Assembly (NCBI RefSeq): GCF_008763945.1
Contig: NZ_VTQH01000002.1
Span: 281,657-345,656 of the forward strand
Direction: 5' to 3'
DNA from: Microbacterium testaceum StLB037
GTDB taxonomy: Bacteria > Actinomycetota > Actinomycetes > Actinomycetales > Microbacteriaceae
Length of the DNA stretch: 64,000 nt
Made by a program: the position numbers and the translations under genes
Part shown: positions 16,931 to 24,694 of the stretch, one piece after another
How positions within the stretch are numbered: position 1 is the stretch's first letter
Layout: the number at the start of each line of letters is the position of its first letter
Notes under the pieces: generated by a model
The model's input: only the letters and a program-made list of their open reading frames with translations
What the model was told of the DNA's origin: nothing
Databases searched by the model: none

Positions 16931-17008
16931 GTGAGCCATCACCGCACCTCCACCGACCAGGAGGGCCGATCTTCGAGCCCCCTCTTTTCGAGAGGGGGTG
17001 AGATCTGA
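16931..17008 (+). CDS. 25-aa leader peptide coupled to the CNNM transporter gene
   Basis: A GTG open frame of 25 codons (V-S-H-H-R-T-S-T-D-Q-E-G-R...) preceded by GAGAG 7-8 nt upstream. Its TGA overlaps the transporter ATG in the sequence TGATG. Its last codons run through a strong hairpin that covers the transporter ribosome-binding site, so a ribosome on this frame would open that site. The peptide has His-His, Ser-rich and acidic parts but no run of one amino acid. It is not a recognised family; translation is inferred from layout. Confidence 0.5.
   Translation: MSHHRTSTDQEGRSSSPLFSRGGEI
16978..16998 (+). promoter_or_regulatory. Hairpin sequestering the ribosome-binding site of the CNNM gene
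   Basis: CCCCCTCT (16978-16985) pairs with AGAGGGGG (16991-16998) over a 5-nt loop. The G-run is the Shine-Dalgarno for the ATG at 17008. No T run follows, so it is not a terminator. It is translated through by the leader peptide, which fits coupling or a stalling switch. Confidence 0.6.
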
Positions 17009-18411
17009 TGCTGGCTGCGATCCTGACGCTTCTTCTGGGGATCATCGTGACCCTGGCGATCATCGTGGCCTGCGGATTCTTCGTCGCGCAGGAGTTCGCC
17101 TATATGTCGGTGGACCGCTCCCGCATGGCGGCGCAAGCCGAGAAGGGCGACGCGCAGGCCAAGCGAGTGCTCGCTATCACCAAGCGCACCTCGTTCATGT
17201 TGTCGGGCGCACAGCTGGGCATCACCGTCACCGGTCTGCTGATCGGCTACGTCGCCGAACCCCTGATCGGTGAGTCGCTCGGGACGCTCCTGGGCGGCGT
17301 CGGCATCGACCCGGCCGTCTCGGTGCTCATCGGCACCGTCGGCGCCCTGCTGCTGGCGACCATCGTGACGATGATCTTCGGCGAGCTGTACCCGAAGAAC
17401 CTGGCCATCGCGAGCCCCGAGCCGCTCGCCCGCGCCCTCGCGGTGCCGACTCGCATCTACCTGTTGCTCTTCGGGTGGCTCATCACCGTCTTCGACGTGG
17501 CCGCCAACGCGTTGCTGCGGCTGCTGCGCATCGAGCCGCTCGAGGACGTCGATGAAAGCGCCACGGCTCGCGACCTCGAGGCGATCATCGAGGAGTCGCG
17601 CGTGAGCGGCGACCTGCCCGACGACCTGTCGATGATCATCGACCGCATCCTCGACTTCCCGCAGCGCGACGTCGAGCACGCGATGGTGCCCCGCTCCCAG
17701 GTCGGTTCGGTGGCCCCCGACACGACCGTCGGCGAGGTCCGTGCGCTCATGGCCACCGGCCACACCCGCTACCCCGTGATCGGCGACGAGGACTCCCCCG
17801 TCGGCGTCGTCGAGTTGATCGACGTGCTGCGCGAGCAGCCCGCGGACGATGCCCCGGTGGCATCCGTCATGCGCGCAGCCGTCGTCATCCCGACCTCGAT
17901 GCTGCTGCCGGTGGCTCTGGACCGCATGCGGCGCTCTCGCAACGAGCTCGCGTGCGTGGTCGACGAGTACGGCAACTTCGACGGCATCCTGACCATCGAG
18001 GACCTGACCGAGGAGGTCATCGGCGAGCTCTCCGACGAACACGACGTCGAGGTCGCCGAGGTCTCGGCCGCCGGTGACGACGCGTGGAGCGTCCCCGGCG
18101 ATCTGCACCTCGACGAACTGGAGCGCCTGATCGGGTACGACCTCGCCGGGAGCGACGTCGAGACCGTGGCAGGGCTCGTCATCGAGACCCACGGCGATCT
18201 GCCCGCCGTCGGCACCGTCGTGCGCATCGATCTGCCCGAGCGGGCGTCCGAGACGGTGCAGGGGCTCGACATCGAGCGCTGGCTCGTCGTCGAGGTGGTC
18301 GAGGTCGACCGGCACGTCCCCTCTCAGCTCAGGGTGCACCTCAACGAGATGGATCGGGATGCCGAGCCCGCCGACGAAGCGCCCGCGATCGACGAGGAGG
18401 TGGCCCGATGA
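17008..18411 (+). CDS. CNNM/CorC-type membrane transporter with CBS domains (first of a tandem pair)
   Basis: A 467-aa protein: N-terminal DUF21/CNNM membrane part with about four helices (1-190), then a CBS pair around 215-340 (MVPRSQVGSVAPDTTV, ACVVDEYGNFDGILTIEDL), then a CorC/HlyC C-terminal domain (350-440). Proteins of this type move or sense Mg2+ and other divalent cations at the cell membrane; the hemolysin label is historical. The ATG lies behind a hairpin-masked GGGGG and is coupled to a 25-aa leader. The stop overlaps the next gene in ATGA, so the two probably act together. Confidence 0.9.
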   Translation: MLAAILTLLLGIIVTLAIIVACGFFVAQEFAYMSVDRSRMAAQAEKGDAQAKRVLAITKRTSFMLSGAQLGITVTGLLIGYVAEPLIGESLGTLLGGVGIDPAVSVLIGTVGALLLATIVTMIFGELYPKNLAIASPEPLARALAVPTRIYLLLFGWLITVFDVAANALLRLLRIEPLEDVDESATARDLEAIIEESRVSGDLPDDLSMIIDRILDFPQRDVEHAMVPRSQVGSVAPDTTVGEVRALMATGHTRYPVIGDEDSPVGVVELIDVLREQPADDAPVASVMRAAVVIPTSMLLPVALDRMRRSRNELACVVDEYGNFDGILTIEDLTEEVIGELSDEHDVEVAEVSAAGDDAWSVPGDLHLDELERLIGYDLAGSDVETVAGLVIETHGDLPAVGTVVRIDLPERASETVQGLDIERWLVVEVVEVDRHVPSQLRVHLNEMDRDAEPADEAPAIDEEVAR

Positions 18412-19433
18412 ACGGCTGGACCGTCGCCCTCGTCACGACCGCGCTGATCATCGCGAGCGCGTTCTTCGTCATCGTGGAGTTCGCCCTCCTCGCCGCCCGT
18501 CGTCACCGACTCGAAGAAGAGGCCGCCACGAGCGCCTCGGCGCGCGCCGCCCTGCGGGGCGTCAACGAGCTGACCGTCATGCTCGCCTTCGCCCAGCTCG
18601 GCATCACGGCGTGCACCTTCCTGCTCGGCGCCATCACCAAACCCGCGATCGACTACGCGCTCGCGCCGGTGTTCGAGGCGTGGGGACTGCCCTACGTGCT
18701 GGCCGACATCATCGCGTTCATGCTCGCGCTGGTCGTCGTGACCTTCCTGCACCTCGTCATCGGAGAGATGGCGCCGAAGTCGTGGGCGATCGCGCATCCC
18801 GAGACGGCGGCGAAGGCCACCGGCATCCTGGCTCGTACTCTCACCTGGCCGTTGCGACCGTTCCTGCTGTGGATCAACCACATCGCGAACCGCCTCGTGA
18901 AGGCCTCGGGCGTCGAGCCGGTCGAGAAGGCCGCCGCGGGTGGGCAGGACGCCGACACGATCCGCGAGCTCGTGGCGCACTCGCGCCAGGCGGGAACGCT
19001 CGAGGAGCAGTACTCGGAGCCGATCGCCCAGGCCATCGCCCTCGGCACGCTCACGGTGGGAGACATCGTCCGCACCGACCGCTCCCCCACCGCGGTGCCG
19101 ACGGATGCCACGGTGGCCGACATCCAGACCGTCGCCGCCTCGTCGACGCACCTGCGCATCCTCGTGGGTTCGGGCGCGTCGTCGCGCGTCGCCCACGTGC
19201 GGGACACGTTGGCCGTCGACCCGTCGACCCCGGCGCTCGAGATCGCCCGCGAACCGCTGGTGCTCGAGCCCACGGCATCCGCGTACGACGCCCTCGCGCG
19301 CATGCGGCGCGGTCGTGTGCAGCTGGCGACCGTGGTCGAGGGCGAGCGACTGCTCGGGGTCGTGACGCTCGACGACCTGTTGCGCGAAATACTGCCCGGG
19401 CCCGGCGAGCTCGCGGAGGTCGCGGCGCGATAG
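18408..19433 (+). CDS. CNNM-type membrane transporter (second of the pair), shorter form without CorC domain
   Basis: A 341-aa protein with the CNNM membrane part (about 1-170; FALLAARRHRLEEEA, FLHLVIGEMAPKSWAI) and a CBS pair (about 205-330). It lacks the C-terminal CorC/HlyC domain present in the first gene. Tandem long/short CNNM genes are common in actinobacteria and suggest a hetero-oligomer. The ATG overlaps the previous stop. Confidence 0.9.
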   Translation: MNGWTVALVTTALIIASAFFVIVEFALLAARRHRLEEEAATSASARAALRGVNELTVMLAFAQLGITACTFLLGAITKPAIDYALAPVFEAWGLPYVLADIIAFMLALVVVTFLHLVIGEMAPKSWAIAHPETAAKATGILARTLTWPLRPFLLWINHIANRLVKASGVEPVEKAAAGGQDADTIRELVAHSRQAGTLEEQYSEPIAQAIALGTLTVGDIVRTDRSPTAVPTDATVADIQTVAASSTHLRILVGSGASSRVAHVRDTLAVDPSTPALEIAREPLVLEPTASAYDALARMRRGRVQLATVVEGERLLGVVTLDDLLREILPGPGELAEVAAR

Positions 19434-19440
19434 GCGCACG

Positions 19441-19525
19441 GTTCGGGGCGGGGTCTGGTGCTCGGGGCGCGAGATTCTCGCCCCGGCGTGCGGATCCCGC
19501 CCCGACGTGCGGATCCCGCCCCGAA
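19441..19525. repeat. GC-rich inverted and tandem repeats after the CNNM operon
   Basis: A 19-bp unit, CGTGCGGATCCCGCCCCGA, occurs twice in tandem at 19487-19505 and 19506-19524. The second copy's GATCCCGCCCCGAAC is nearly complementary to GTTCGGGGCGGGGTC at 19441-19455, so the RNA can fold a long hairpin. It may serve as terminator. The rest of the 211-bp gap up to 19644 shows no gene. Confidence 0.5.
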
Positions 19526-19644
19526 CGGGTCGGGGACGTGCCCGAGCGCGACCGCCCGCGCCCGACTGTCAAGCCGTCCGAAGTGCTGGAGAACGCGGCG
19601 TACCGTCGCTCGCGTTCACCCCCACATCTTTTCGGAGGACACCC

Positions 19645-20463
19645 ATGAGCAAGACATGGTTCATCACCGGCGCATCCAAGGGCTTCGGCCGCGAGTGGGC
19701 CGAGGCGGCCCTCGAACGCGGCGACAACGTCGCGGGCACCGCTCGAAACCTCGACGACGTGAAAGAGCTCGTCGACCAGTACCCCGACGCCTTCCTGCCC
19801 CTGCAGCTCGACGTGACCGACCGGTCGGCCGACATCGAGGCCGTGAAGAAGGCGCACGAGAGATTCGGTCGTCTCGACGTCGTCATCAACAACGCCGGAT
19901 ACGGGCACTTCGGCATGGTCGAGGAGCTGAGCGAAGACGAGGTGCGTGCGCAGCTCGAGACCAACTTCTTCGGTGCCCTGTGGGTCACGCAGGCGGCTCT
20001 CCCGATCCTGCGCGAGCAGGGCTCGGGCCACATCATCCAGGTGTCGAGCATCGGCGGGATCAGCGCGTTCCCGACCGTCGGCGCCTACCACGCCTCGAAG
20101 TGGGCTCTCGAGGGACTGTCCCAGTCGCTCTCTCAGGAAGTCGCGGGCTTCGGCATCCACGTCACTCTCATCGAGCCCGGTGGCTACTCGACCGACTGGT
20201 CGGGGCCCTCGGCACAGCGCAGCGACGAGATCGAGGCGTACTCCGCGGTGCGTGAAGAGGCGGCGAAACGCCCGTCGGCCTCCGACCCCGGCAAGCCCGA
20301 GGCGACCCGCGCCGCGATCCTGAAGGTGGTGGATGCCGAGAACCCCCCGCTGCGCATCTTCTTCGGCAAGGCGCCCCTCGGCATCGCCGAGCGCGACTAC
20401 GAGTCGCGTCTGAAGACGTGGCGCGAGTGGCAGCCCGTGTCAGAGGAGGCGCACGGCTCGTAA
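19645..20463 (+). CDS. Short-chain dehydrogenase/reductase
   Basis: A 272-aa classical SDR with the nucleotide-binding motif TGASKGFG at the N-terminus, NNAGYG (about residues 84-89), catalytic Ser in QVSSIGG and the YHASK active-site motif (about 150). The glycine pattern and following Arg residues favour NADP(H). The substrate cannot be told. The ATG at 19645 follows CGGAGGA by about 6 nt; the open frame upstream runs through repeats and is not coding. It stands alone as a transcription unit. Confidence 0.9.
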   Translation: MSKTWFITGASKGFGREWAEAALERGDNVAGTARNLDDVKELVDQYPDAFLPLQLDVTDRSADIEAVKKAHERFGRLDVVINNAGYGHFGMVEELSEDEVRAQLETNFFGALWVTQAALPILREQGSGHIIQVSSIGGISAFPTVGAYHASKWALEGLSQSLSQEVAGFGIHVTLIEPGGYSTDWSGPSAQRSDEIEAYSAVREEAAKRPSASDPGKPEATRAAILKVVDAENPPLRIFFGKAPLGIAERDYESRLKTWREWQPVSEEAHGS

Positions 20464-20571
20464 ACCGGGCAGGGTCGCGTCCATGCGGGGCGCGGCCCGT
20501 GCAGTGGGGCGTTCGCCGGCCACCCCGCCGCACGGATCGCGCCGCGTCATCGAGGCGGCCAGTATCGATCC

Positions 20572-21438
20572 TTATCGCAGGTAGGCGTCCACGAGCAACG
20601 GACCGCGGATGCCGCGGAAGACGTCGACCAGTCGATTCAGGGCCGCGTCGTTCCAGGCCGGGAGCTGCAGGTCGTGCGGACCGAGGGGTTCGAGCTTGCC
20701 GGTGCGCAGGCGAACGACCTCCCATCCGACGGACCGCAGGGCTCGGTCCTTGCGGCGATCGGCCGCCTCGCGCTTTCCGACGTGTTCGAGGCCGTGCCGG
20801 CCGATCGAGTCGTATTCGACGGCGATGCGTAGTTCGGGCAAGACGAGGTCGGGCCACACCTCGAGGTGGTGGAAGAACGGTTTCGCGACCCGCACCGCGT
20901 TCAGGCCGGGTGTCAGGGCGAGCCGTTGATTCAGATCGGCGCGCAGTCGTTCCTCGACAGCCGAGGCGGGCTTCGGTGCGCATGGCGACGTGAAAGCCTC
21001 GCCCGCCGGGATTCTCGGGGTCTTGTCGCACACGGGCGGCACCTTTCGCGCACGGCGCGGGCGCAACACGGCGTTCTCTGTGATCGCCGGCGCGGCGACC
21101 GATTCGCGCATGGGCAGCGCGACCGTACGGGTCGGGTTGGCCTGCTCGCTGCACTCCGGACACCACGCGCTTCGGCGGCGCTCACGACCAGGTCGAAGCC
21201 GCTGCTCCGCCGGGGTCGCGGCGAAACGGTGGCCCACGTCGCACTGCCATAGCAGCAGCACGTCGGCGGCGGGCGGCACCTGGCTCAGCGCGATGCCGGC
21301 GTTGAGATCCGGGTGGTATTGCCGGACGAGAGCGGGGAACGCCGCCCATGCGTCGCGGTAGGCGCCGACGTCGTAGGGCACTTCTCGCCCCTTCGACCAC
21401 TGTCGTCGGGCCCACCATGCCTGCACTCTCTCCGCCAC
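20572..21438 (-). CDS. Zinc-ribbon (DUF4379-like) protein with a C-terminal PD-(D/E)XK nuclease-like domain
   Basis: A 288-aa protein. The N-terminal half has a treble-clef ribbon: WQCDVGHRF followed by WCPECSEQ (about residues 65-100), as in the probable zinc-ribbon family. The C-terminal half (about 155-260) has PDLVLPELRIAVEYDSIGRH, with the Asp and Glu spacing of restriction-endonuclease folds of the DUF559/Vsr kind, then KDRALRSVGWEVVRLR. DNA cleavage or repair is inferred. The GTG at 21438 is preceded by TACGGT at 7 nt, a leaderless start; an ATG at 21474 would add 12 residues. It faces the SDR gene tail to tail. Confidence 0.6.
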   Translation of the reverse strand: MAERVQAWWARRQWSKGREVPYDVGAYRDAWAAFPALVRQYHPDLNAGIALSQVPPAADVLLLWQCDVGHRFAATPAEQRLRPGRERRRSAWCPECSEQANPTRTVALPMRESVAAPAITENAVLRPRRARKVPPVCDKTPRIPAGEAFTSPCAPKPASAVEERLRADLNQRLALTPGLNAVRVAKPFFHHLEVWPDLVLPELRIAVEYDSIGRHGLEHVGKREAADRRKDRALRSVGWEVVRLRTGKLEPLGPHDLQLPAWNDAALNRLVDVFRGIRGPLLVDAYLR

Positions 21439-21518
21439 GCCAGCGACCGTAGAGGAGACCTCCGACATTGGCATCCCATGGGCTTTCGGACAAGCGTCGT
21501 GCCGTTAGGGTCGGGGGC

Positions 21519-21884
21519 ATGACGATGCCCGCCGTGCCGCCGCACCAGCCGCCGTTCGCTCCGCCGTCGCCGCCGCGGGTGGACCCGACCACCAACGGCA
21601 CGGCGATCGCCTCGGTGATCGTGGGACCGATCGCGCTCTTGAACGCGGCCTTCGTGCCGGTGCCGTTCATCGGCTTCATCGCGGTGTTCGTCGCCTTCCC
21701 TCTCACGGTGTCGGCGATCATCCTCGGGCACCTCGGACTGCGCACCGCCCAGCGTTACAGCGCCGGTCGCGTGATGGCTGTGCTCGGACTGGTCTTCGGG
21801 TACCTCGCACTCGGAGTGATCCTCGCGACCGTGACCCTGTTCTTCTCGCAGTTCCTGTTCATCCGGACGCCGATAACGGGCTGA
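21519..21884 (+). CDS. DUF4190 domain membrane protein
   Basis: A 121-aa protein with a Pro-rich N-terminal tail (about residues 1-25) and two or three membrane helices in the DUF4190 arrangement, including the loop GHLGLRTAQRYSAGRVMAVLGLVFGYL. Function unknown; the family is widespread in actinobacteria. TAGGGT at 21506-21511 lies 7 nt before the ATG, so the transcript is probably leaderless. A clear terminator follows. Confidence 0.8.
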   Translation: MTMPAVPPHQPPFAPPSPPRVDPTTNGTAIASVIVGPIALLNAAFVPVPFIGFIAVFVAFPLTVSAIILGHLGLRTAQRYSAGRVMAVLGLVFGYLALGVILATVTLFFSQFLFIRTPITG

Positions 21885-21904
21885 GCCGGCCCGCAGCAGG
21901 CAGA

Positions 21905-21938
21905 AGACCCCCGACCAGGCGAAGCCGGTCGGGGGTCT
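21905..21938. terminator. Hairpin terminator between DUF4190 and tRNA-Met
   Basis: AGACCCCCGACC (21905-21916) and GGTCGGGGGTCT (21927-21938) form a perfect 12-bp stem with a 10-nt loop between two convergent genes. No long T run is present, as is usual in high-GC actinobacteria. Confidence 0.8.
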
Positions 21939-21942
21939 CGCG

Positions 21943-22016
21943 TAGGGCGGGTGGGACTTGAACCCACGATCGTCGGGTTATGAGCCCGCTGCCTTGACCA
22001 GCTTGGCCACCGCCCC
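21943..22016 (-). tRNA. tRNA-Met (anticodon CAT)
   Basis: On the reverse strand the acceptor GGGGCGG pairs with CCGCCCT (weak G1:U72 pair) and discriminator A. The D arm is GCC/GGC with an 11-nt loop, the anticodon loop CTCATAA gives CAT, and the T arm is GTGGG-TTCAAGT-CCCAC. The C11:G24 pair argues for an elongator rather than an initiator, although the three G:C pairs under the anticodon loop are initiator-like. A lysidine-modified tRNA-Ile cannot be excluded from sequence alone. Confidence 0.88.
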
Positions 22017-22045
22017 CCAGCGACATCGAGCCTACCGGCATCCGG

Positions 22046-22099
22046 TTATCCACAGTTCCCCGTTGGCGCCCACGCGGCACCGGACGGTTTCGCTATGGT
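22046..22099 (+). promoter_or_regulatory. Region upstream of the ESX-like operon: single DnaA box and candidate -10
   Basis: TTATCCACA at 22046-22054 is a perfect DnaA box but stands alone. TATGGT at 22094-22099 is the best -10 for the operon and would leave a leader of about 25 nt. No clear -35 is seen. Confidence 0.35.
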
Positions 22100-22129
22100 G
22101 TTGGCGAAGTTGACACGAGCGGGGGCCAC

Positions 22130-22444
22130 GTGGCGGGAAGAACGCGCATCATCATGGACACCGACGTCCTGGCGCAACAGGCGTCCACGCTGAGTCGCGC
22201 CGGCGAATCCCTGGATGCCGCGGCTGCCGCCGCCGGCGCACCCCTGCCGGGATCGGCGTTCGGCGTACTGGCGTCGGGAATCGTCGTCGGATCCGCCAAC
22301 GGCCTCGCCAGCTCGACCGCGCAGCTGCTCTCGACCGCACGAGAACTCGTCGCCACGATGCAGAAGGGCGTGCAGGTTGCGCGCGAGTCTTTCGACGAGG
22401 TCGAGGAGCAGGCCGTCGCCGTGATGCGGGACTTCGAGTCGTGA
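22130..22444 (+). CDS. WXG100/ESX-like small helical protein
   Basis: A 104-aa protein of two long amphipathic helices separated by a Pro/Gly turn (about residues 40-45, APLPGS), beginning with the R-x-x-x-D-T-D-x-L pattern usual in ESX-like proteins of actinobacteria. The Trp of a canonical WxG turn is missing. Such proteins are substrates or chaperone partners of type VII secretion. The GTG at 22130 is tentative; an ATG at 22154 is possible. The stop overlaps the next GTG, so it is coupled to the hydrolase gene and is its likely export partner. Confidence 0.65.
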   Translation: MAGRTRIIMDTDVLAQQASTLSRAGESLDAAAAAAGAPLPGSAFGVLASGIVVGSANGLASSTAQLLSTARELVATMQKGVQVARESFDEVEEQAVAVMRDFES

Positions 22445-24027
22445 GCGGCGCTGCTGCCGTCGCGGCGAAATTGCGCAGCGAGTCGTGGGCCGCGGGGGCG
22501 GCGCGCTCTTCGGGCGGTGGGTGCGATGGGATCCCCGGATTCGCCGGCTGGTTGATCACCTACGTGCAGCCGCTACCCCAGTGGATGGACGAGCTGCAGG
22601 GCGATCCGGGCGCCATCGCGATGCGTTCGTCGGAGTGGCGCACTGTCGAGTCATCGGTGTCGGAGGTGACGCTCGACCTCGCGTCCGCCGCGCGGGCTCT
22701 CGACGACCTCGATGGCCGGACGGTGCGCGCCCTTCGCCAGCGTCATGAAGACGTCTCGAGGGTGTTGACGGACGTGCAGGACTGGGCGGGGGCCGCGTCG
22801 TCCGCGCTGGCCCTCGCGTCGACTCTCGTCACCGCCTGCCGCGACGCGATCTGCGGCCTGCTGAACGCCTTGGCGCGTCTATCCGATTCGTTGACGAGCT
22901 TCACGCTCAACCCCTTCGACAAGCTCGACGCCATCCGCGAGTTCGCGGACGCGGCGTGGGACATCATTGTCTTGGCGCGGGACCTTGTGCAGCAGCTTGT
23001 GACCGCATTGGGTCAGCTCGCTCGACTGCTGGCGGAGCTCGGGCCGATCGTTCAAGACAGGTTGACAGTCTTTCAGGATCTTCTCGGCCGGATGCTCCCG
23101 GGAATCGCGATGATGACAGGCGGCGCGCTGGGCTACCTTCTGGGCACGGGGTTGGGAGACATGCTGCGGTCGGACCCCCGGGTCAGCGAGCTGTTCCCCG
23201 AGGATGCGGCGGATAGTCAGTCGTACGTCGACCTGATGAATCGCAGCGAGATCGCTTCCCCCGCTGATCTTCTGCAGGGGAATGAACTGATCGATGGTCT
23301 TGGTAGAGATCAGCAAACGGCGATCAGTGTGACCACCGTCCGTCGCCCCGATGGGTCGACGTACACGTTGGTCAATCTGCCCTCGACGCAGGACTGGGGC
23401 GTTTTGAAGGGACTCATGGGCGGCGAATGGGCGGAGACGTTCCGTGATGCCGGACCGATGAACGATCTCGACAGCAACATTGCCCTCATGATCATGGACA
23501 ATCCCGTGTTGCGGACCCAATACGAGCGCGCGGTGATGCAGGCCATGCAGGACGCGGGGGTTCCACCCGGATCGGATGTGGTCTGGTCGGGATTCAGCCA
23601 GGGCGGAATCATGGCAGGTAACCTCGCTGCCGATGACTCGGTGCCCTACAACACCATCGGTGTCGTCACCAACGGCTCCCCGATCGACGGATTCAAGATC
23701 CCGGACAATATCCCGGTCATGCAGGTTGAGCACGTCTCAGATCCGGTGGCGAAGCTCGACCTCCAGACGCCACTTGTCCCGCAACCCCACGTCGTCAACG
23801 GACCGATGGGACCGTCCGTCACAGTCACGCCGCATCTTCCTGACAATGTGGACTGGGTTGTCCTGGGTGATCCCGACGGCTCCATGAGCCCTGACCAGAC
23901 GCACAATGCGCGGAACTACACAGACGACCTCAAGAACTACATGAGCAACGGCGGCGGCTTCCGCAATGACTGGAGCTTCCTCAATGGTTCGGTTGACGAG
24001 GTCTACGTGGCGCGGACAGGAGAGTGA
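22441..24027 (+). CDS. ESX-like N-terminal domain fused to an alpha/beta-hydrolase, candidate type VII effector
   Basis: A 528-aa protein. Residues 1-210 are helical and look like an ESX/LXG export domain (WMDELQGDPGAI near 42, long heptads after). Residues 218-242 are hydrophobic and Gly-rich (LPGIAMMTGGALGYLL), as in translocation segments. Residues 285-528 form an alpha/beta-hydrolase with nucleophile Ser386 in GFSQGG, Asp434 in SDPVAKLDL and His488 in DQTHNARNY. That is a complete triad in lipase/esterase order, similar in plan to the PE-PPE hydrolase domain. Substrate unknown; a lipid or ester is plausible. Codons are visibly more A/T-rich than in neighbouring core genes. Confidence 0.7.
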   Translation: MSGAAAVAAKLRSESWAAGAARSSGGGCDGIPGFAGWLITYVQPLPQWMDELQGDPGAIAMRSSEWRTVESSVSEVTLDLASAARALDDLDGRTVRALRQRHEDVSRVLTDVQDWAGAASSALALASTLVTACRDAICGLLNALARLSDSLTSFTLNPFDKLDAIREFADAAWDIIVLARDLVQQLVTALGQLARLLAELGPIVQDRLTVFQDLLGRMLPGIAMMTGGALGYLLGTGLGDMLRSDPRVSELFPEDAADSQSYVDLMNRSEIASPADLLQGNELIDGLGRDQQTAISVTTVRRPDGSTYTLVNLPSTQDWGVLKGLMGGEWAETFRDAGPMNDLDSNIALMIMDNPVLRTQYERAVMQAMQDAGVPPGSDVVWSGFSQGGIMAGNLAADDSVPYNTIGVVTNGSPIDGFKIPDNIPVMQVEHVSDPVAKLDLQTPLVPQPHVVNGPMGPSVTVTPHLPDNVDWVVLGDPDGSMSPDQTHNARNYTDDLKNYMSNGGGFRNDWSFLNGSVDEVYVARTGE

Positions 24028-24029
24028 TG

Positions 24030-24395
24030 ATGTTTGATGACATCGACGAGCGCGTGGAGGCAGCGCGAGCGCGCCTTGATGCTCAGGTGGCGGCCGCCCG
24101 GGCCGCCCATGCGAATCTGGAAGTCGATCTAAAGGAGCTGCGGAACGTGTCGGTCACGGTCCGCAGTCCCCGCAACGACTGCGAGGTTACCGCCACGGCC
24201 GAGGGCTCCGTCACGCACGTTCGCGTGTCCCCGGGGGCGGAGCTCGGCGCCGGACTCGACGCCGTCCTCACCCGCACCATCGAGGCCGCGCAGTCGGCCG
24301 CTCGCGAGGCCGCCGCCGACCGCGCAGCTGTCCTCCTCGGCGAGGGGTCCTCCCTTGTCACCGACCTCCGCGCCCGGCGCACCCCGGCGCGGTGA
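24030..24395 (+). CDS. YbaB/EbfC-like small protein
   Basis: A 121-aa protein with an N-terminal coiled coil (about residues 1-40), a short beta sheet (VSVTVRSPRNDCEVTATAEGSVTHVRVSP) and a C-terminal helix rich in Ala/Arg. This is the YbaB/EbfC plan, often found beside ESX-type substrates in actinobacteria, where its role is unclear. AGGAG lies 7 nt before the ATG at 24030; GTG 24024 and ATG 24027 are also in frame. It overlaps or abuts the hydrolase stop. Confidence 0.6.
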   Translation: MFDDIDERVEAARARLDAQVAAARAAHANLEVDLKELRNVSVTVRSPRNDCEVTATAEGSVTHVRVSPGAELGAGLDAVLTRTIEAAQSAAREAAADRAAVLLGEGSSLVTDLRARRTPAR

Positions 24396-24694
24396 TGGCG
24401 GTGCCAGCTCACCTCGATATCCGTCTGGGTCCTCTCCTGGACCAGGCCTCCAGGCTGGAGGCCCAGGCGGAAGAACTGAGGCAGACCTCAGCCGACCTGA
24501 AGAAGGCGATTGATTCACTGCACGCCACGACAAGTGGCGAGGCTTCGGAGGCAGCAATTGCCTCCAGCGCCCGAGCCCTCGCCGAGACAGAGACGAGGAG
24601 AGAGCGACTGGCTCGCAATGCCGCAGTGATTCGAAAGCTCGCCGACGTCTACGACACCTGTGACCTCGCAGGTGCGAGGGCTCTCGGATCATGA
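24395..24694 (+). CDS. Second WXG100-like helical protein
   Basis: A 99-aa all-helical protein with two heptad blocks (LLDQASRLEAQAEELRQT and ALAETETRRERLARNAAVI) around a Gly-Glu turn (TTSGEASEA), i.e. an ESX-like hairpin without the Trp. It overlaps both neighbours by 1-4 nt. Together with the first gene it could form the export pair of the hydrolase. Confidence 0.55.
   Translation: MAVPAHLDIRLGPLLDQASRLEAQAEELRQTSADLKKAIDSLHATTSGEASEAAIASSARALAETETRRERLARNAAVIRKLADVYDTCDLAGARALGS

Noticed and set aside
20498-20535. Possible terminator hairpin between the SDR and zinc-ribbon genes
   Set aside because: The arms (around TGGGG and CACCCC) match at only about 11 of 14 positions and include a wobble pair, so support is too weak.
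22046-22054. Perfect DnaA box as sign of a replication origin
   Set aside because: Only one box is seen, with no AT-rich region and no dnaA or dnaN nearby. Kept only as a possible DnaA-regulated site.
21943-22130. tRNA-Met as integration site of the ESX-like operon
   Set aside because: The operon lies on the 5' side of the tRNA gene, I found no copy of the tRNA 3' end at the far boundary, and there is no integrase.
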